Shown here in pieces: positions 16,461 to 24,603 of a stretch of 64,000 nt of DNA. The stretch's first letter is position 1, and each line of letters begins with the position of its first letter. Both the position numbers and the translations under genes were made by a program. Origin of the DNA: Aurantiacibacter sediminis (lineage in GTDB: Bacteria > Pseudomonadota > Alphaproteobacteria > Sphingomonadales > Sphingomonadaceae). Location: contig NZ_JAEANY010000003.1 of NCBI RefSeq assembly GCF_016019885.1, positions 62,001 to 126,000 on the forward strand, written 5' to 3'. The notes under the pieces are model-generated. The model was not told the origin of the DNA and did no database searches. It saw only the letters and a program-made list of their open reading frames with translations.

Positions 16461-17666
16461 TTAACGCAGGCTCACCACATTGTCGCTGGCGCGCGGATCG
16501 GGACGATCGCCGCGATAGAGGCTGGCCATGGGCTCGTCTTCAACGATGGCCGCTTCGACTGCGCCAAAACCGTTGAAATCCGTCTTCATCGCCGCGCCGT
16601 ATGCACCGAGCATGCCGATTTCGATGTAGTCACCAGCCTGAATGTCCTCGGGCAGCATGAAGGGACCCTTCATGTAATCGGCATCATCGCAAGTCGGGCC
16701 ATAAAAGGCGAACTCGGTCAACGGCTTGATCAAATCGTCTTCCAGTGCACGTACCGGGAAGCGCCAATCGACATGGGCTGCATCGAACAGGGCGCCGTAA
16801 GAGCCGTCGTTGATGTAAAGCTCATTGTCGCGACGCTTTTCGACGCGCACGATGATGGAGGAATATTCGGCGCAAAGTGCGCGGCCGGGCTCTGCCCAAA
16901 GTTCCGCCGAATAGGAAATCGGCAACGCTTCGAAATGGCGATGGATCATCACGAAGAAATCTTCCAGCGCGGGCGGTTCAAGATCGGGATAGACACTGGG
17001 AAAGCCGCCGCCGACATCGACAATGTCCACAGTGACCGCAGCCTCTGCAATCGCGGCACGAACGCGTTCCAGCGCCTGCACATAGGCGAATGGCGTCATC
17101 GCCTGACTGCCAACATGGAAGCAGACGCCCAGCGCATCGCAATGCTGACGTGTCGCTTGCAGCAGCGGCGCGGCATCGGCAAGGTCGACACCGAATTTGG
17201 ACGCGAGCGAAAGCTGCGAATGCTCGGATGACACGCGCAGGCGGACCAGCAGGTTCAGATCACTCGCGGCATTACCATGCTCATCGGTGGTCGCGGCGAC
17301 GATCTTTTCCAGCTCTTCGACCGTGTCGAGGCTGTAGGTCTTCACCCCGTGATCGAAATAGGCTTCCTTGATCGCGCGCGGGGTCTTGACCGGGTGCATA
17401 AAGCACAGCGTCGCGTCCGGCAGCAGGCCGCGTACGAGACGCACTTCACCAATCGAAGCGACATCGTAATGCGTAACGCCATTGTCCCACAGGATCTGGA
17501 TAAGATCGGGCGACGGATTTGCCTTTACCGCATACATCGATGTGCCCGGAAACTTCTCGGTGAAGAAGCGGGCGGCGCGCGCAGCAGCATGCGGGCGATT
17601 GAGGATAACGGGTTCGTCCGGCGCGAGTGCGCGAACTACAGCCTTGGCATCAGAATATTGGTGCAA
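16461..17666 (-). CDS. Ornithine/lysine decarboxylase, fold type III PLP
   Basis: 401 residues, related to eukaryotic-type ornithine decarboxylase. The PLP Lys is in MYAVKANPSPD (Lys48), the glycine loop in VDVGGGFPS, and the catalytic Cys/Asp in YGPTCDDADYM near the C-terminus. It decarboxylates ornithine to putrescine; lysine activity is possible in this family. Start is TTG at 17666 with AGGGGG upstream. The DHS-like gene at 19.4 kb could use the putrescine. The promoter carries an inverted repeat and the leader shows attenuation-like elements (17693-17779). Confidence 0.9.
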   Translation of the reverse strand: MHQYSDAKAVVRALAPDEPVILNRPHAAARAARFFTEKFPGTSMYAVKANPSPDLIQILWDNGVTHYDVASIGEVRLVRGLLPDATLCFMHPVKTPRAIKEAYFDHGVKTYSLDTVEELEKIVAATTDEHGNAASDLNLLVRLRVSSEHSQLSLASKFGVDLADAAPLLQATRQHCDALGVCFHVGSQAMTPFAYVQALERVRAAIAEAAVTVDIVDVGGGFPSVYPDLEPPALEDFFVMIHRHFEALPISYSAELWAEPGRALCAEYSSIIVRVEKRRDNELYINDGSYGALFDAAHVDWRFPVRALEDDLIKPLTEFAFYGPTCDDADYMKGPFMLPEDIQAGDYIEIGMLGAYGAAMKTDFNGFGAVEAAIVEDEPMASLYRGDRPDPRASDNVVSLR

Positions 17667-17692
17667 TTCAAGGGACCCCCTAAGGCGTTAAA

Positions 17693-17734
17693 CCAAAAAG
17701 CTCAAAGCAGGCTGCCTTGCGGAGGGTGTCCCAT
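17693..17734 (-). promoter_or_regulatory. Ornithine decarboxylase leader: mini-ORF and terminator-like hairpin
   Basis: On the minus strand an ATG at 17734 begins a 10-codon reading frame (MGHPPQGSLL) ending at 17702. It has no clear ribosome-binding site. Its last codons fold as CAAGGCA-GCC-TGCTTTG (17719-17703), followed by AGCTTTTTGG, which looks like a weak intrinsic terminator. This lies 27 bases before the decarboxylase start, so it could attenuate transcription. The stem is short and the mini-ORF may be chance. Confidence 0.3.
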
Positions 17735-17738
17735 GGGG

Positions 17739-17779
17739 CAGCGAAAGCGCGCGTATAGATCGCTTTCGCTGAACTGCAA
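17739..17779 (-). promoter_or_regulatory. Ornithine decarboxylase promoter with 11-bp inverted repeat around the -10
   Basis: On the minus strand TTGCAG (17779-17774), 16 bases, TATACG (17757-17752) fit a housekeeping promoter. CAGCGAAAGCG (17739-17749) and CGCTTTCGCTG (17761-17771) are exact inverted repeats placed on either side of the -10. Such a dyad across the promoter suggests a repressor operator. The predicted start is near 17745, giving a leader of about 78 bases. Confidence 0.5.
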
Positions 17780-17802
17780 GTGAAATCGAAGACGCAGATC
17801 GG

Positions 17803-18354
17803 TCAGGAAAATTGAACATTCGGCACTTGGTCAACAACACCCTTTTCGCTGTCGTCCAACCGGTGGAAATCGGCCTCTTCGAAGCCAAGCATTCCGGCGA
17901 ACAAAACCGCCGGAAAACTCTCACGCCCGGTGTTGTAGCGTGACACCGCAGCATTGAGCGCCCTGCGGGCAGCAGCAAGCTTATCCTCTACATCGGATAG
18001 CTCCCGCTGAAGTTCCTGAAAATTGCTGCTAGCTTTTAGGTCTGGATAGGCTTCCCCAAGCGCGAGGAGCTTGTCTAGCGCTACGCGAAGGGTCTGCTCA
18101 TCGGCGGAATTGATCGATCCGCTGGCGGCATGGTTGCGCGCGGCGATCACGCTTTCCAGCGTCTCCTGCTCATGCGCGGCATAGCCTTTCACCGTGCTGA
18201 CGAGATTGGGGATAAGATCATGGCGCTGGCGCAGCTGCGCATCGATATCCGCCACGCCCTGATTTACATTCTGCCGGAGGGCGACCAGCTTATTGTAGAT
18301 CCCGATCCCGAGTATCACGAGAACCACTGCGATCCCGAGCAAAATGAATTCCAT
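17803..18354 (-). CDS. lemA: LemA family protein
   Basis: 183 residues. One N-terminal membrane anchor (about 3-20) is followed by the LemA core: YNKLVALRQNVNQGVADIDAQLRQRHDLIPNLV at about 21-53, then coiled helices including ETLESVIAARNHA. LemA proteins are widespread, anchored by the N-terminus with a helical periplasmic or cytoplasmic body; the molecular role is unclear. It is divergent from the DUF3137 gene at 18429. LemA and DUF3137 genes are often neighbours, which suggests a joint function. Confidence 0.92.
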   Translation of the reverse strand: MEFILLGIAVVLVILGIGIYNKLVALRQNVNQGVADIDAQLRQRHDLIPNLVSTVKGYAAHEQETLESVIAARNHAASGSINSADEQTLRVALDKLLALGEAYPDLKASSNFQELQRELSDVEDKLAAARRALNAAVSRYNTGRESFPAVLFAGMLGFEEADFHRLDDSEKGVVDQVPNVQFS

Positions 18355-18428
18355 GAGTTTACCCTACCCTTCCATTTGTAAATCGACCTGTGCCATGACT
18401 TCGGGCCAAGGAAAAGGGGATTGGGCAA

Positions 18429-19382
18429 ATGATTGAGCGTCCGGATGTGGATGCATTGCTGGCGGGCGAGTTGGGGCAGTGGCTGGAAGAGCAGAAGGCT
18501 GTTCGCGAAGAGGCCAAGAAGAAAACGTGGAACAGACGCTTCATCGCGCTGGCCATCGTCTTGCCTTTCCTCGTTTTCATCTGGATCACTTTCCGTCCCG
18601 ATGCCGGGATCATGATCTGGGCGACATTCCTGCTCGGCGGCATCGGGATTGCCTGGGCGCAGGCGCCGGTTTTCAAAGCGATCAAGGACGTAAAGGTCGG
18701 CATCAACGATGCGATCGCCGATACGCTTGGTCTCGCATATTCGCATGACTGCAAACCGGGCATGCCAGTCGAACTGGCCAAGGCGTGCAAGCTATTACCG
18801 CGTCATAATCGCTCTCATTTCGAAGACGAGTGGAGCGGCGACATCGGCGGCATCCCTTTCATGCTGCAAGAAGCGAAGCTGCAGGAGCGACGGGGCTCTG
18901 GCAAGAACCGCCGCTGGGTCACCGTGTTTCAAGGCGTGGTGATGAGCATCGGTTACAAGCGCCGCTTTCACGGCACCACGCTGCTGGTCCGCGACAATGC
19001 CCATCGCACCTTTTTCGGCGGCAAGCGGGACAGCATCAAGATCGCCGGTATGGAATTGGACTATGCCGACATGACTCATCCCGATTTCGAAGACCGCTTC
19101 GATATCTACACGACCGATCAGGTCGAGGCGCGGCATCTTATCGATCCGCTCTATGTCGAGCGGCTCATCGCTCTCGAACGCAGCTATCGCGGCGAAGGTG
19201 TTGCCACCATCTTCCATGAAGGCAGCCTCGTCGTCACCCTGAAGACCGGCAATATGTTCGAAAGCGGCAGCATCGATGCCGACGATGATCGGCGGCTGAT
19301 CCAGCGCACCGTCGATCAATTCGCGCGCATTTCGGACCTCGCCAAGGAACTGAACAGCCGCGAGCCGCTAACGGGTATTTAG
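18429..19382 (+). CDS. DUF3137 domain protein, membrane anchored
   Basis: 317 residues. An N-terminal coiled stretch is followed by two hydrophobic segments (about 36-52 and 57-75: RFIALAIVLPFLVFIW and IMIWATFLLGGIGIAW), then a DUF3137-like soluble domain with RRWVTVFQGVVMSIGY. Function unknown. It is divergent from lemA (74 bases apart), a repeated pairing in bacteria. The stop overlaps the convergent DHS-like gene by four bases, so the two transcripts must overlap. Confidence 0.8.
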   Translation: MIERPDVDALLAGELGQWLEEQKAVREEAKKKTWNRRFIALAIVLPFLVFIWITFRPDAGIMIWATFLLGGIGIAWAQAPVFKAIKDVKVGINDAIADTLGLAYSHDCKPGMPVELAKACKLLPRHNRSHFEDEWSGDIGGIPFMLQEAKLQERRGSGKNRRWVTVFQGVVMSIGYKRRFHGTTLLVRDNAHRTFFGGKRDSIKIAGMELDYADMTHPDFEDRFDIYTTDQVEARHLIDPLYVERLIALERSYRGEGVATIFHEGSLVVTLKTGNMFESGSIDADDDRRLIQRTVDQFARISDLAKELNSREPLTGI

Positions 19383-20440
19383 GCGTCCTTATTGAACAGG
19401 TTGGCCCAACGGCGCTTGTCGCGGGTTTTCCAGTGGCCGCGGTGGTAGGCATCGCTGGCAAGCAGCGGCATGACCGAACCCGCCTCTGCGAACACCATCT
19501 GCTCGATCGCGGTCGAGACCTTACCCCAGCTCGCCGCCTCTTGAAGCGTCGAGGATGAGCAGGCGCCGTCACGCACATCGGCGACGGTGATCTGCACAGC
19601 GTATTTGTGCACCGAGACATCTTCATGGCCGAGGATCTCTGCACAGACGACCGTATCCTGGATGAAGTTCTTGGGCACACCGCCGCCGACCATCAGCAGG
19701 CCGCTTTCGCCGCCTTTGATCTTGATGTCGGTCAGCTCGCGGAAGTCGGCCACTGCGTCGATCATCAGATAAGGCTCGCCCTTCTCCATCTGGTCGACCT
19801 GGTGCTTCACCAGGCCAAACCCGGCGGAGCTGTCCACGAAGGCGGGGCAGAAGATCGGCACGTCATGTTCGTAGGCGAGTTTGACGAGGCTGTTCTCCTT
19901 CTTACCATGCTCGACAAGGTACTTACCCATTTCGCGGATGAACGCGCGGCTGGAATACGGCCCCGGCGGCAGGTCGTTGGCGATCTTGTTGATCGTGAAG
20001 TCGCAATCCTGCAGCTGCTCTTCGTCGATATAGGTGTCGTAAATCCGGTCGATATAGAGCGAACGCAGCGTGTCATCATCGGGCACTTCCAGTGCTTGGT
20101 AGTGCTTGTGTCCAAGCCCTTCGAAGAAGTCCATGTCGACGATCGTTGCGCCCGTCGCCACCACGCAATCGACCATGTTGTTGCGGATCAGCTCCGCATA
20201 CAGATCCATGCAGCCGCCCGCGCTGGTGGAACCGGCGATGACGAGGAAGATGGTGCAATCCTTGTCGGCCAGCATCTGGTTGTAGATGCCGGTCGCATTG
20301 GCGAGATCGCGGCTGGTAAAGCTCATCTTCTTCATCTGGTCAACGATGGGACGCGCGTCGAAGCTGGTGATGTCGATGTGTTCGACCTCGGTGCTCAGCA
20401 GTTCAGCTTTGCGGGTGTCGTTGATGGGCTTGTCATTCAT
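19379..20440 (-). CDS. Deoxyhypusine-synthase-like enzyme, putative homospermidine synthase
   Basis: 353 residues. The family's active-site Lys is present in VGGGVPKNFIQD (Lys257), with an NAD-binding region IAGSTSAGGCMDLYAE (69-84). Bacteria lack the eIF5A partner, and bacterial DHS-like proteins are known or proposed to move an aminobutyl group from one polyamine to another, giving homospermidine or related products. Sphingomonads contain homospermidine, and an ornithine decarboxylase lies 2 kb away, so I favour this role (inference). Start ATG 20440 has AGGAG 10 bases upstream, better than the upstream frame start at 20473. An EcfG-type promoter precedes it. Confidence 0.85.
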   Translation of the reverse strand: MNDKPINDTRKAELLSTEVEHIDITSFDARPIVDQMKKMSFTSRDLANATGIYNQMLADKDCTIFLVIAGSTSAGGCMDLYAELIRNNMVDCVVATGATIVDMDFFEGLGHKHYQALEVPDDDTLRSLYIDRIYDTYIDEEQLQDCDFTINKIANDLPPGPYSSRAFIREMGKYLVEHGKKENSLVKLAYEHDVPIFCPAFVDSSAGFGLVKHQVDQMEKGEPYLMIDAVADFRELTDIKIKGGESGLLMVGGGVPKNFIQDTVVCAEILGHEDVSVHKYAVQITVADVRDGACSSSTLQEAASWGKVSTAIEQMVFAEAGSVMPLLASDAYHRGHWKTRDKRRWANLFNKDA

Positions 20441-20473
20441 GAATCGGGAAACTCCTGTCCGGTTTGCCCGCAA

Positions 20474-20499
20474 AACGGGTCATATGACTTCCCCGTTCC
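20474..20499 (-). promoter_or_regulatory. EcfG-type general stress promoter for the DHS-like gene
   Basis: On the minus strand GGAAC (20499-20495), exactly 17 bases, then CGTT (20477-20474) followed by TT. This equals the alphaproteobacterial sigma-EcfG consensus GGAAC-N16/17-CGTT. The spacer contains a 10-bp palindrome GTCATATGAC. The -10 lies 33 bases before the ATG at 20440, with AGGAG in between. Confidence 0.65.
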
Positions 20500-20520
20500 C
20501 GATTTCGCCGAAAGAGGCAA

Positions 20521-20538
20521 GGTGTGACAGGTGTGACA
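20521..20538 (+). repeat. Tandem 9-base repeat GGTGTGACA
   Basis: GGTGTGACA occurs twice head to tail, 20521-20529 and 20530-20538, followed by GTGTCCTGA. It lies in the divergent region between the DHS-like gene and the threonine dehydratase, 133 bases before the latter. It could be a regulator site. No protein is assigned. Confidence 0.3.
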
Positions 20539-20670
20539 GTGTCCTGAGGGCAAAACTCCATCGCGCATGCGGGTCCTGCAAAGGCGCGAAATTCTGCGGA
20601 AAAACACCGGATCGAAAGCATTTCGCCGCAATGACCTGCGTGACAGTTTGTAGGAAAGGCCTAAGACATC

Positions 20671-21642
20671 GTGACGATGGAAAACACCCAACGAGAGCCA
20701 ACCCGCGAAGGCGTGATCCGCGCTGCCGAGAAGATCGCCGCGATCCTGCCGCCGACCCCGTTGCTGGCCTTCGAAGCGCAAGGCAGAACCGTCTACGCCA
20801 AGGCCGATTGCCTGCAACCTATCGGAGCTTTCAAGATACGCGGCGCGTGGCATAGGCTGACTGACCTCAGCGATGCAGAGAAAGCTGCCGGGGTTGTCGC
20901 CGTTTCCAGCGGCAATCACGCGCAAGGCATCGCCTGGGCCGCACGCGAACTTGGCATCGAAGCCACCATCGTGATGCCGGAGGATGCCCCGCGTGTGAAA
21001 CTGGAGCGCACGGCCAGCTACGGCGCACGTGTCGTCACCTACGATCGCATGACTGAAAACCGCGAGGAGATCGCGAAGGCGCTTTCGGAAGAGAAAGGCG
21101 CGGTCTACGCCCATGCCTATGGCGATCCGTGGGTCATCGAAGGCCAGGGCGGCGCCGGGATCGAGATCGCCGACCAGATGCTGGCGCAAACCAATCGGCC
21201 GGTGTCGCGCATCCTGGCATGCTGCGGAGGCGGCGGCCTGACAGCGGGGCTTGCCCTCGCCTGCCCCGATGCAAGCGTCATCCCGTGCGAGCCCGAAGGA
21301 TGGGACGATGTCTGTCGCAGCCTCGAAACGGGCGAAATCCAGAGCGTGGGCGACAATCCGCCGCCCACCGCCTGCGACGCGATCCAGACATTCCGCACCT
21401 TCCCGATCAATTTCAACGTCATGAAAGAGCACTGCCGCGAATGGGCGCGCGTTTCGGAAGAAGACATTCGCAATGCCCAGCGCTTCGCCTTTTCCCATCT
21501 GCGCATCGTGGTGGAACCGGGCGGTGCAGCTGCGCTGGCGGCTGTCCTTGCCGGCAAGGTCGAAGTCGACGATGCGACGGCAGTGATGATAACCGGCGGC
21601 AATGTGGATGCAGCATCCTTCGCAGCAGTCCTGCAAGGCTGA
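20671..21642 (+). CDS. Threonine/serine dehydratase family PLP enzyme
   Basis: 323 residues, fold type II. The PLP Lys is in PIGAFKIRGAW (Lys55), substrate loop SSGNHAQG, and phosphate-binding loop CCGGGGLTAGLA. The protein ends without the regulatory ACT domains of biosynthetic IlvA, so it is catabolic threonine/serine dehydratase or serine racemase-like. Start is GTG 20671 with AGGAAAGG upstream; ATG 20677 is an alternative. It is alone in orientation toward the MAPEG pair. Exact substrate cannot be told from motifs. Confidence 0.88.
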   Translation: MTMENTQREPTREGVIRAAEKIAAILPPTPLLAFEAQGRTVYAKADCLQPIGAFKIRGAWHRLTDLSDAEKAAGVVAVSSGNHAQGIAWAARELGIEATIVMPEDAPRVKLERTASYGARVVTYDRMTENREEIAKALSEEKGAVYAHAYGDPWVIEGQGGAGIEIADQMLAQTNRPVSRILACCGGGGLTAGLALACPDASVIPCEPEGWDDVCRSLETGEIQSVGDNPPPTACDAIQTFRTFPINFNVMKEHCREWARVSEEDIRNAQRFAFSHLRIVVEPGGAAALAAVLAGKVEVDDATAVMITGGNVDAASFAAVLQG

Positions 21643-21735
21643 ACCGCCATGGTGGACACAAGATAGGTTGCAATTGACAATCTAATTTCAGGCGGTCACC
21701 TTTTCGCCCGTCATGAACGGGGAGGAGTTTTTCCC

Positions 21736-22179
21736 ATGAACACTGCATTTCTCGCGCCGGCAGCGGCGCTCGCGATCTGGTCCATGATCATGCTGTTCTG
21801 GATGGCGGGAACGCGCTTTCCGGCCATGAAGAAGATGCGCGCCTCCAAGGGCAGCAGCGGCATGGTGAGCAAATCCAGGGCCGGTGGCCGCGGACAGGAC
21901 CTTGAAGGCCTGATCCCCGACGAGGTGAACTGGAAGGCGCACAATTACACCCACCTGATGGAGCAGCCGACCGTCTTTTATGCCGTCGTCTTCATCCTTG
22001 CGCTTGCGGGTGCTGGCTCCTTCGAACTGGTGCTAGCGTGGGCATATGTTGTGCTGCGCGTCATCCACTCGCTGTGGCAGGCGCTCGTAAACACGATACC
22101 GGTCCGGTTGCTGATCTTCACGGCCGGCAGCGTGATCCTATTGTTCCTCGCCGTGCGCGCCCTGATACTCACGATTTGA
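21736..22179 (+). CDS. MAPEG family membrane protein (first copy)
   Basis: 147 residues with four hydrophobic segments. The conserved helix region NWKAHNYTHLMEQPTVFYAVVF marks membrane-associated proteins in eicosanoid and glutathione metabolism; I quote it only as the motif around residues 64-85. Bacterial members are glutathione transferase/peroxidase-like or uncharacterised. Ribosome site GGGGAGGAG is just upstream. A TTGACA at 21673-21678 could be its -35 element. The second MAPEG gene starts 11 bases after the stop and shares the same core motif, so the pair is a tandem duplication. Confidence 0.87.
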   Translation: MNTAFLAPAAALAIWSMIMLFWMAGTRFPAMKKMRASKGSSGMVSKSRAGGRGQDLEGLIPDEVNWKAHNYTHLMEQPTVFYAVVFILALAGAGSFELVLAWAYVVLRVIHSLWQALVNTIPVRLLIFTAGSVILLFLAVRALILTI

Positions 22180-22189
22180 GAGACCCACC

Positions 22190-22639
22190 ATGGTGACCAT
22201 CCTCCAACCCGTCGTGGCGCTCGTCGTCTGGACGCTCGTGATGTGCCTCTGGATGTATGCCACGCGCCTTCCCGCAATGGCCGCCGCCAAGGTGGATCCG
22301 GACAGTCTTGCGCAGGATCGCGACATGTCGCTCGAAAAGGTTCTTGAACCGAGAACCCAATGGAAAGCGCATAATTTCAACCACCTGCATGAAGCACCTA
22401 CGGTGTTTTATGCAATCATGCTGACGCTCGCCTTGCTGAGCACGCAGCCTGAAACCGACCTTGCCGGAAACGGCCTGGTGGCATTGCTGGGCTGGAGCTA
22501 TGTCGCATTGCGTGTCACGCATTCAGTGGTGCAGGCCACCTGGAACAAGGTCGCCGTTCGCTTTGCCCTTTTCAGCCTTTCCCAGATCACCCTGATCGGC
22601 CTTGCGGGAATAGCAATTCTCACGGTCTTTGGCCTGTAA
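22190..22639 (+). CDS. MAPEG family membrane protein (second copy)
   Basis: 149 residues, four hydrophobic segments, with the core motif QWKAHNFNHLHEAPTVFYA (about 64-82) matching the first copy almost residue for residue. Outside the motif the two proteins differ a lot, so the duplication is old or the two have separate jobs. A possible arrangement is a hetero-trimer, since MAPEG proteins are trimers. This is inference. Both genes are probably co-transcribed. No other glutathione gene is adjacent. Confidence 0.87.
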   Translation: MVTILQPVVALVVWTLVMCLWMYATRLPAMAAAKVDPDSLAQDRDMSLEKVLEPRTQWKAHNFNHLHEAPTVFYAIMLTLALLSTQPETDLAGNGLVALLGWSYVALRVTHSVVQATWNKVAVRFALFSLSQITLIGLAGIAILTVFGL

Positions 22640-22722
22640 GGGTTACTGACTAGGCAACCATATACGCCTCTTCGACAGTCCTGCGGCATTAGTGTGGCAA
22701 GCTGGCCCGAGGAGGACCAAAC

Positions 22723-23178
22723 ATGGCTTATATACTCGTTGTCGACGATGACGATATCATTGCCGAACACGCCGCACAGATATTGATCGATTCGGGCCAT
22801 GCCTGTGGCTGGGTCAGCGATACAAAAGCGGCTTTGCAGGTGCTTACCCGCCGCAAGCCCGATCTTATACTGCTCGATCAGAATATGCCGGGCGAAAATG
22901 GGAGCTCGCTGCTGCGCCGCCTGCGTAACAGTCCGCGTTTCTTCGACATTCCGGTAGTCATGCTGACAGGCGTGCACGGTATCAAGGACGAGCAGGTCGC
23001 CTATTACAACGGCGCACAGGATTACATCCGCAAGCCGTTCAGTGAGAAAATGCTCATCTTCCGCGTCAGGCAGGTGCTCCGCTCGCGAGAGGCAGGTGCC
23101 CGGCGCGGTGGCCGGGCTCTCTTCGCGGATGTAGATCCAGAACCGGTCATGCCGCCATCCAGCTCGCGGCTGCTCTGA
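22723..23178 (+). CDS. Single-domain response regulator
   Basis: 151 residues, receiver domain only (about 3-122). Acidic pocket DDDD at 8-11, phosphoacceptor Asp52 in LILLDQNMPGENG, Thr in MLTGVHG and Lys in IRKPFSE. A basic tail of about 25 residues ending in SSRLL follows the domain. No output domain, so it acts by protein contact or as a phosphate shuttle. It has a strong GAGGAGGA ribosome site. It is convergent with otsA three bases away. Partner kinase unknown. Confidence 0.9.
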   Translation: MAYILVVDDDDIIAEHAAQILIDSGHACGWVSDTKAALQVLTRRKPDLILLDQNMPGENGSSLLRRLRNSPRFFDIPVVMLTGVHGIKDEQVAYYNGAQDYIRKPFSEKMLIFRVRQVLRSREAGARRGGRALFADVDPEPVMPPSSSRLL

Positions 23179-23181
23179 AGC

Positions 23182-24582
23182 TTAGCTCGCCAGACTGGCA
23201 AGATCGCTGACGAAATTGTCCGTCCAGCGCTGAATATTCTCTTCGCGCACGCTTTTCAGCTGGTTCTGGTGGCGCATCCTGCGCTCCTCCAGCGGCATAT
23301 CGAGCGCCTTGGCAATATTGTGCGCCAAATCATCCGAACTATGCGGATTGATCAGCAAAGCGCCCTCCCCGTCGCAATCGAGCTGCTGGGCGGCCCCCGC
23401 AAAGCGCGAGAGGATCAGCACCCCGGGATCGGCAGGATCCTGCGCAGCGATATATTCCTTCGCAACGAGATTCATTCCGTCACGCAACGGCGTCACCAGG
23501 CCAATCTTGGAAGCGCGGTAGAAACCGAACAGCTCTTCCTGACTGTAACCGCGATTGACGTAGCGAACCGGCACGAGGTCGACTTCACTCCGCGCGCCGT
23601 TGATCTGACCCGCCTTCTGCTCGAGCGTGGCGCGAATATCCTGATAGCTGCCGATGTCTTCGCGGCTGGGCGGCGCAATCTGGATAAAAACAAGATCGCG
23701 AACACGCTCTGGATAGCGGTCGAAGAAACGCGAAATTCCGTCGAGCCGTTCGGGCAGGCCTTTCGAATAGTCGAGCCGGTCGACGCCGATCATCGCGGTG
23801 CGGTTGCGGGTTGAGGTGATCAGGCGTTTTTCCGCCTTCGCCGCATCTTCGGTTTCGCCCTTGCTCGCAAAGAAATCGAAATCGATGCCGATGGGATAGG
23901 CGCGGGCATAGGTCGTGCGGCCTTCGAAGGTAATCGCGCCGGTCTCGTGATGCACTTCAGCGCCCAGTTCCTTCCCGCAATAATGCAGGAAGCTCTCAAG
24001 CCAGGTGTCGTTCTGGAAGCCGAGCAAATCGTAATGCAGCATCGCGCGCACCAGTCGCTCGTGATAGGGCAGCGAGACGAACAGATTGGTCGGCGGCCAC
24101 GGCGTGTGGAGGAAGAAGCCGATGCGGTTCTCGGTGCCCATGCTGCGGAGGCGCTCGGCGAGCGGCAGCATGTGATAATCGTGCACCCACACCTGATCGT
24201 CAGGCTCGATCAGCGGCAGGACGCTTTCTGCGATCCGCTCGTTAACCCTCTCATATCCTTTGGCAAATTCGCGCTCGTAGCGAGCGAGGTCGATGCGGTA
24301 GTGGAAGAGCGGCCACAGGGTCGAATTGGCGTAGCCGTTGTAATATTCCTCAATGTCCTGCTTTTCGAGGTCGATTGTGGCAGTGGTGACGCCTTCGGCC
24401 GAGCGGACGTAATTGACGCTGCCGGTGAATTTGTCCGTCTCCTGCCCCGACCATCCGAACCAGATGCCGCCATTGGCTTTCAGTGCGGAATTGAGCGCGC
24501 CGGCGAGCCCTCCTTGCGCGCCAGCCACCCCGCGCGCCTTGGGTACGGCGACGCGGTTCGAAATGACGACAAGTCTTGGCAA
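23182..24582 (-). CDS. otsA: Trehalose-6-phosphate synthase
   Basis: Transfers glucose from UDP-glucose to glucose 6-phosphate, giving trehalose 6-phosphate. 466 residues, a GT20 family glycosyltransferase. Visible: the N-terminal LVVISNRVAVPK, GGLAGALNSAL loop, VWVHDYHMLPLAERLR, GVDRLDYSKGLPERL and the C-terminal nucleotide site DGMNLVAKEYIAAQ. It is the third gene of the otsB-GH15-otsA operon, 21 bases after the GH15 stop. Trehalose is an osmoprotectant and stress protectant. Confidence 0.96.
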   Translation of the reverse strand: MPRLVVISNRVAVPKARGVAGAQGGLAGALNSALKANGGIWFGWSGQETDKFTGSVNYVRSAEGVTTATIDLEKQDIEEYYNGYANSTLWPLFHYRIDLARYEREFAKGYERVNERIAESVLPLIEPDDQVWVHDYHMLPLAERLRSMGTENRIGFFLHTPWPPTNLFVSLPYHERLVRAMLHYDLLGFQNDTWLESFLHYCGKELGAEVHHETGAITFEGRTTYARAYPIGIDFDFFASKGETEDAAKAEKRLITSTRNRTAMIGVDRLDYSKGLPERLDGISRFFDRYPERVRDLVFIQIAPPSREDIGSYQDIRATLEQKAGQINGARSEVDLVPVRYVNRGYSQEELFGFYRASKIGLVTPLRDGMNLVAKEYIAAQDPADPGVLILSRFAGAAQQLDCDGEGALLINPHSSDDLAHNIAKALDMPLEERRMRHQNQLKSVREENIQRWTDNFVSDLASLAS

Positions 24583-24603
24583 AATTTCCCCTAGCCCGCC
24601 TGT

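Noticed and set aside
17667-17779. speF-type leader RNA before ornithine decarboxylase
   Set aside because: The known alphaproteobacterial speF element is several times longer; here the leader is under 80 bases. Only a simpler attenuator is possible.
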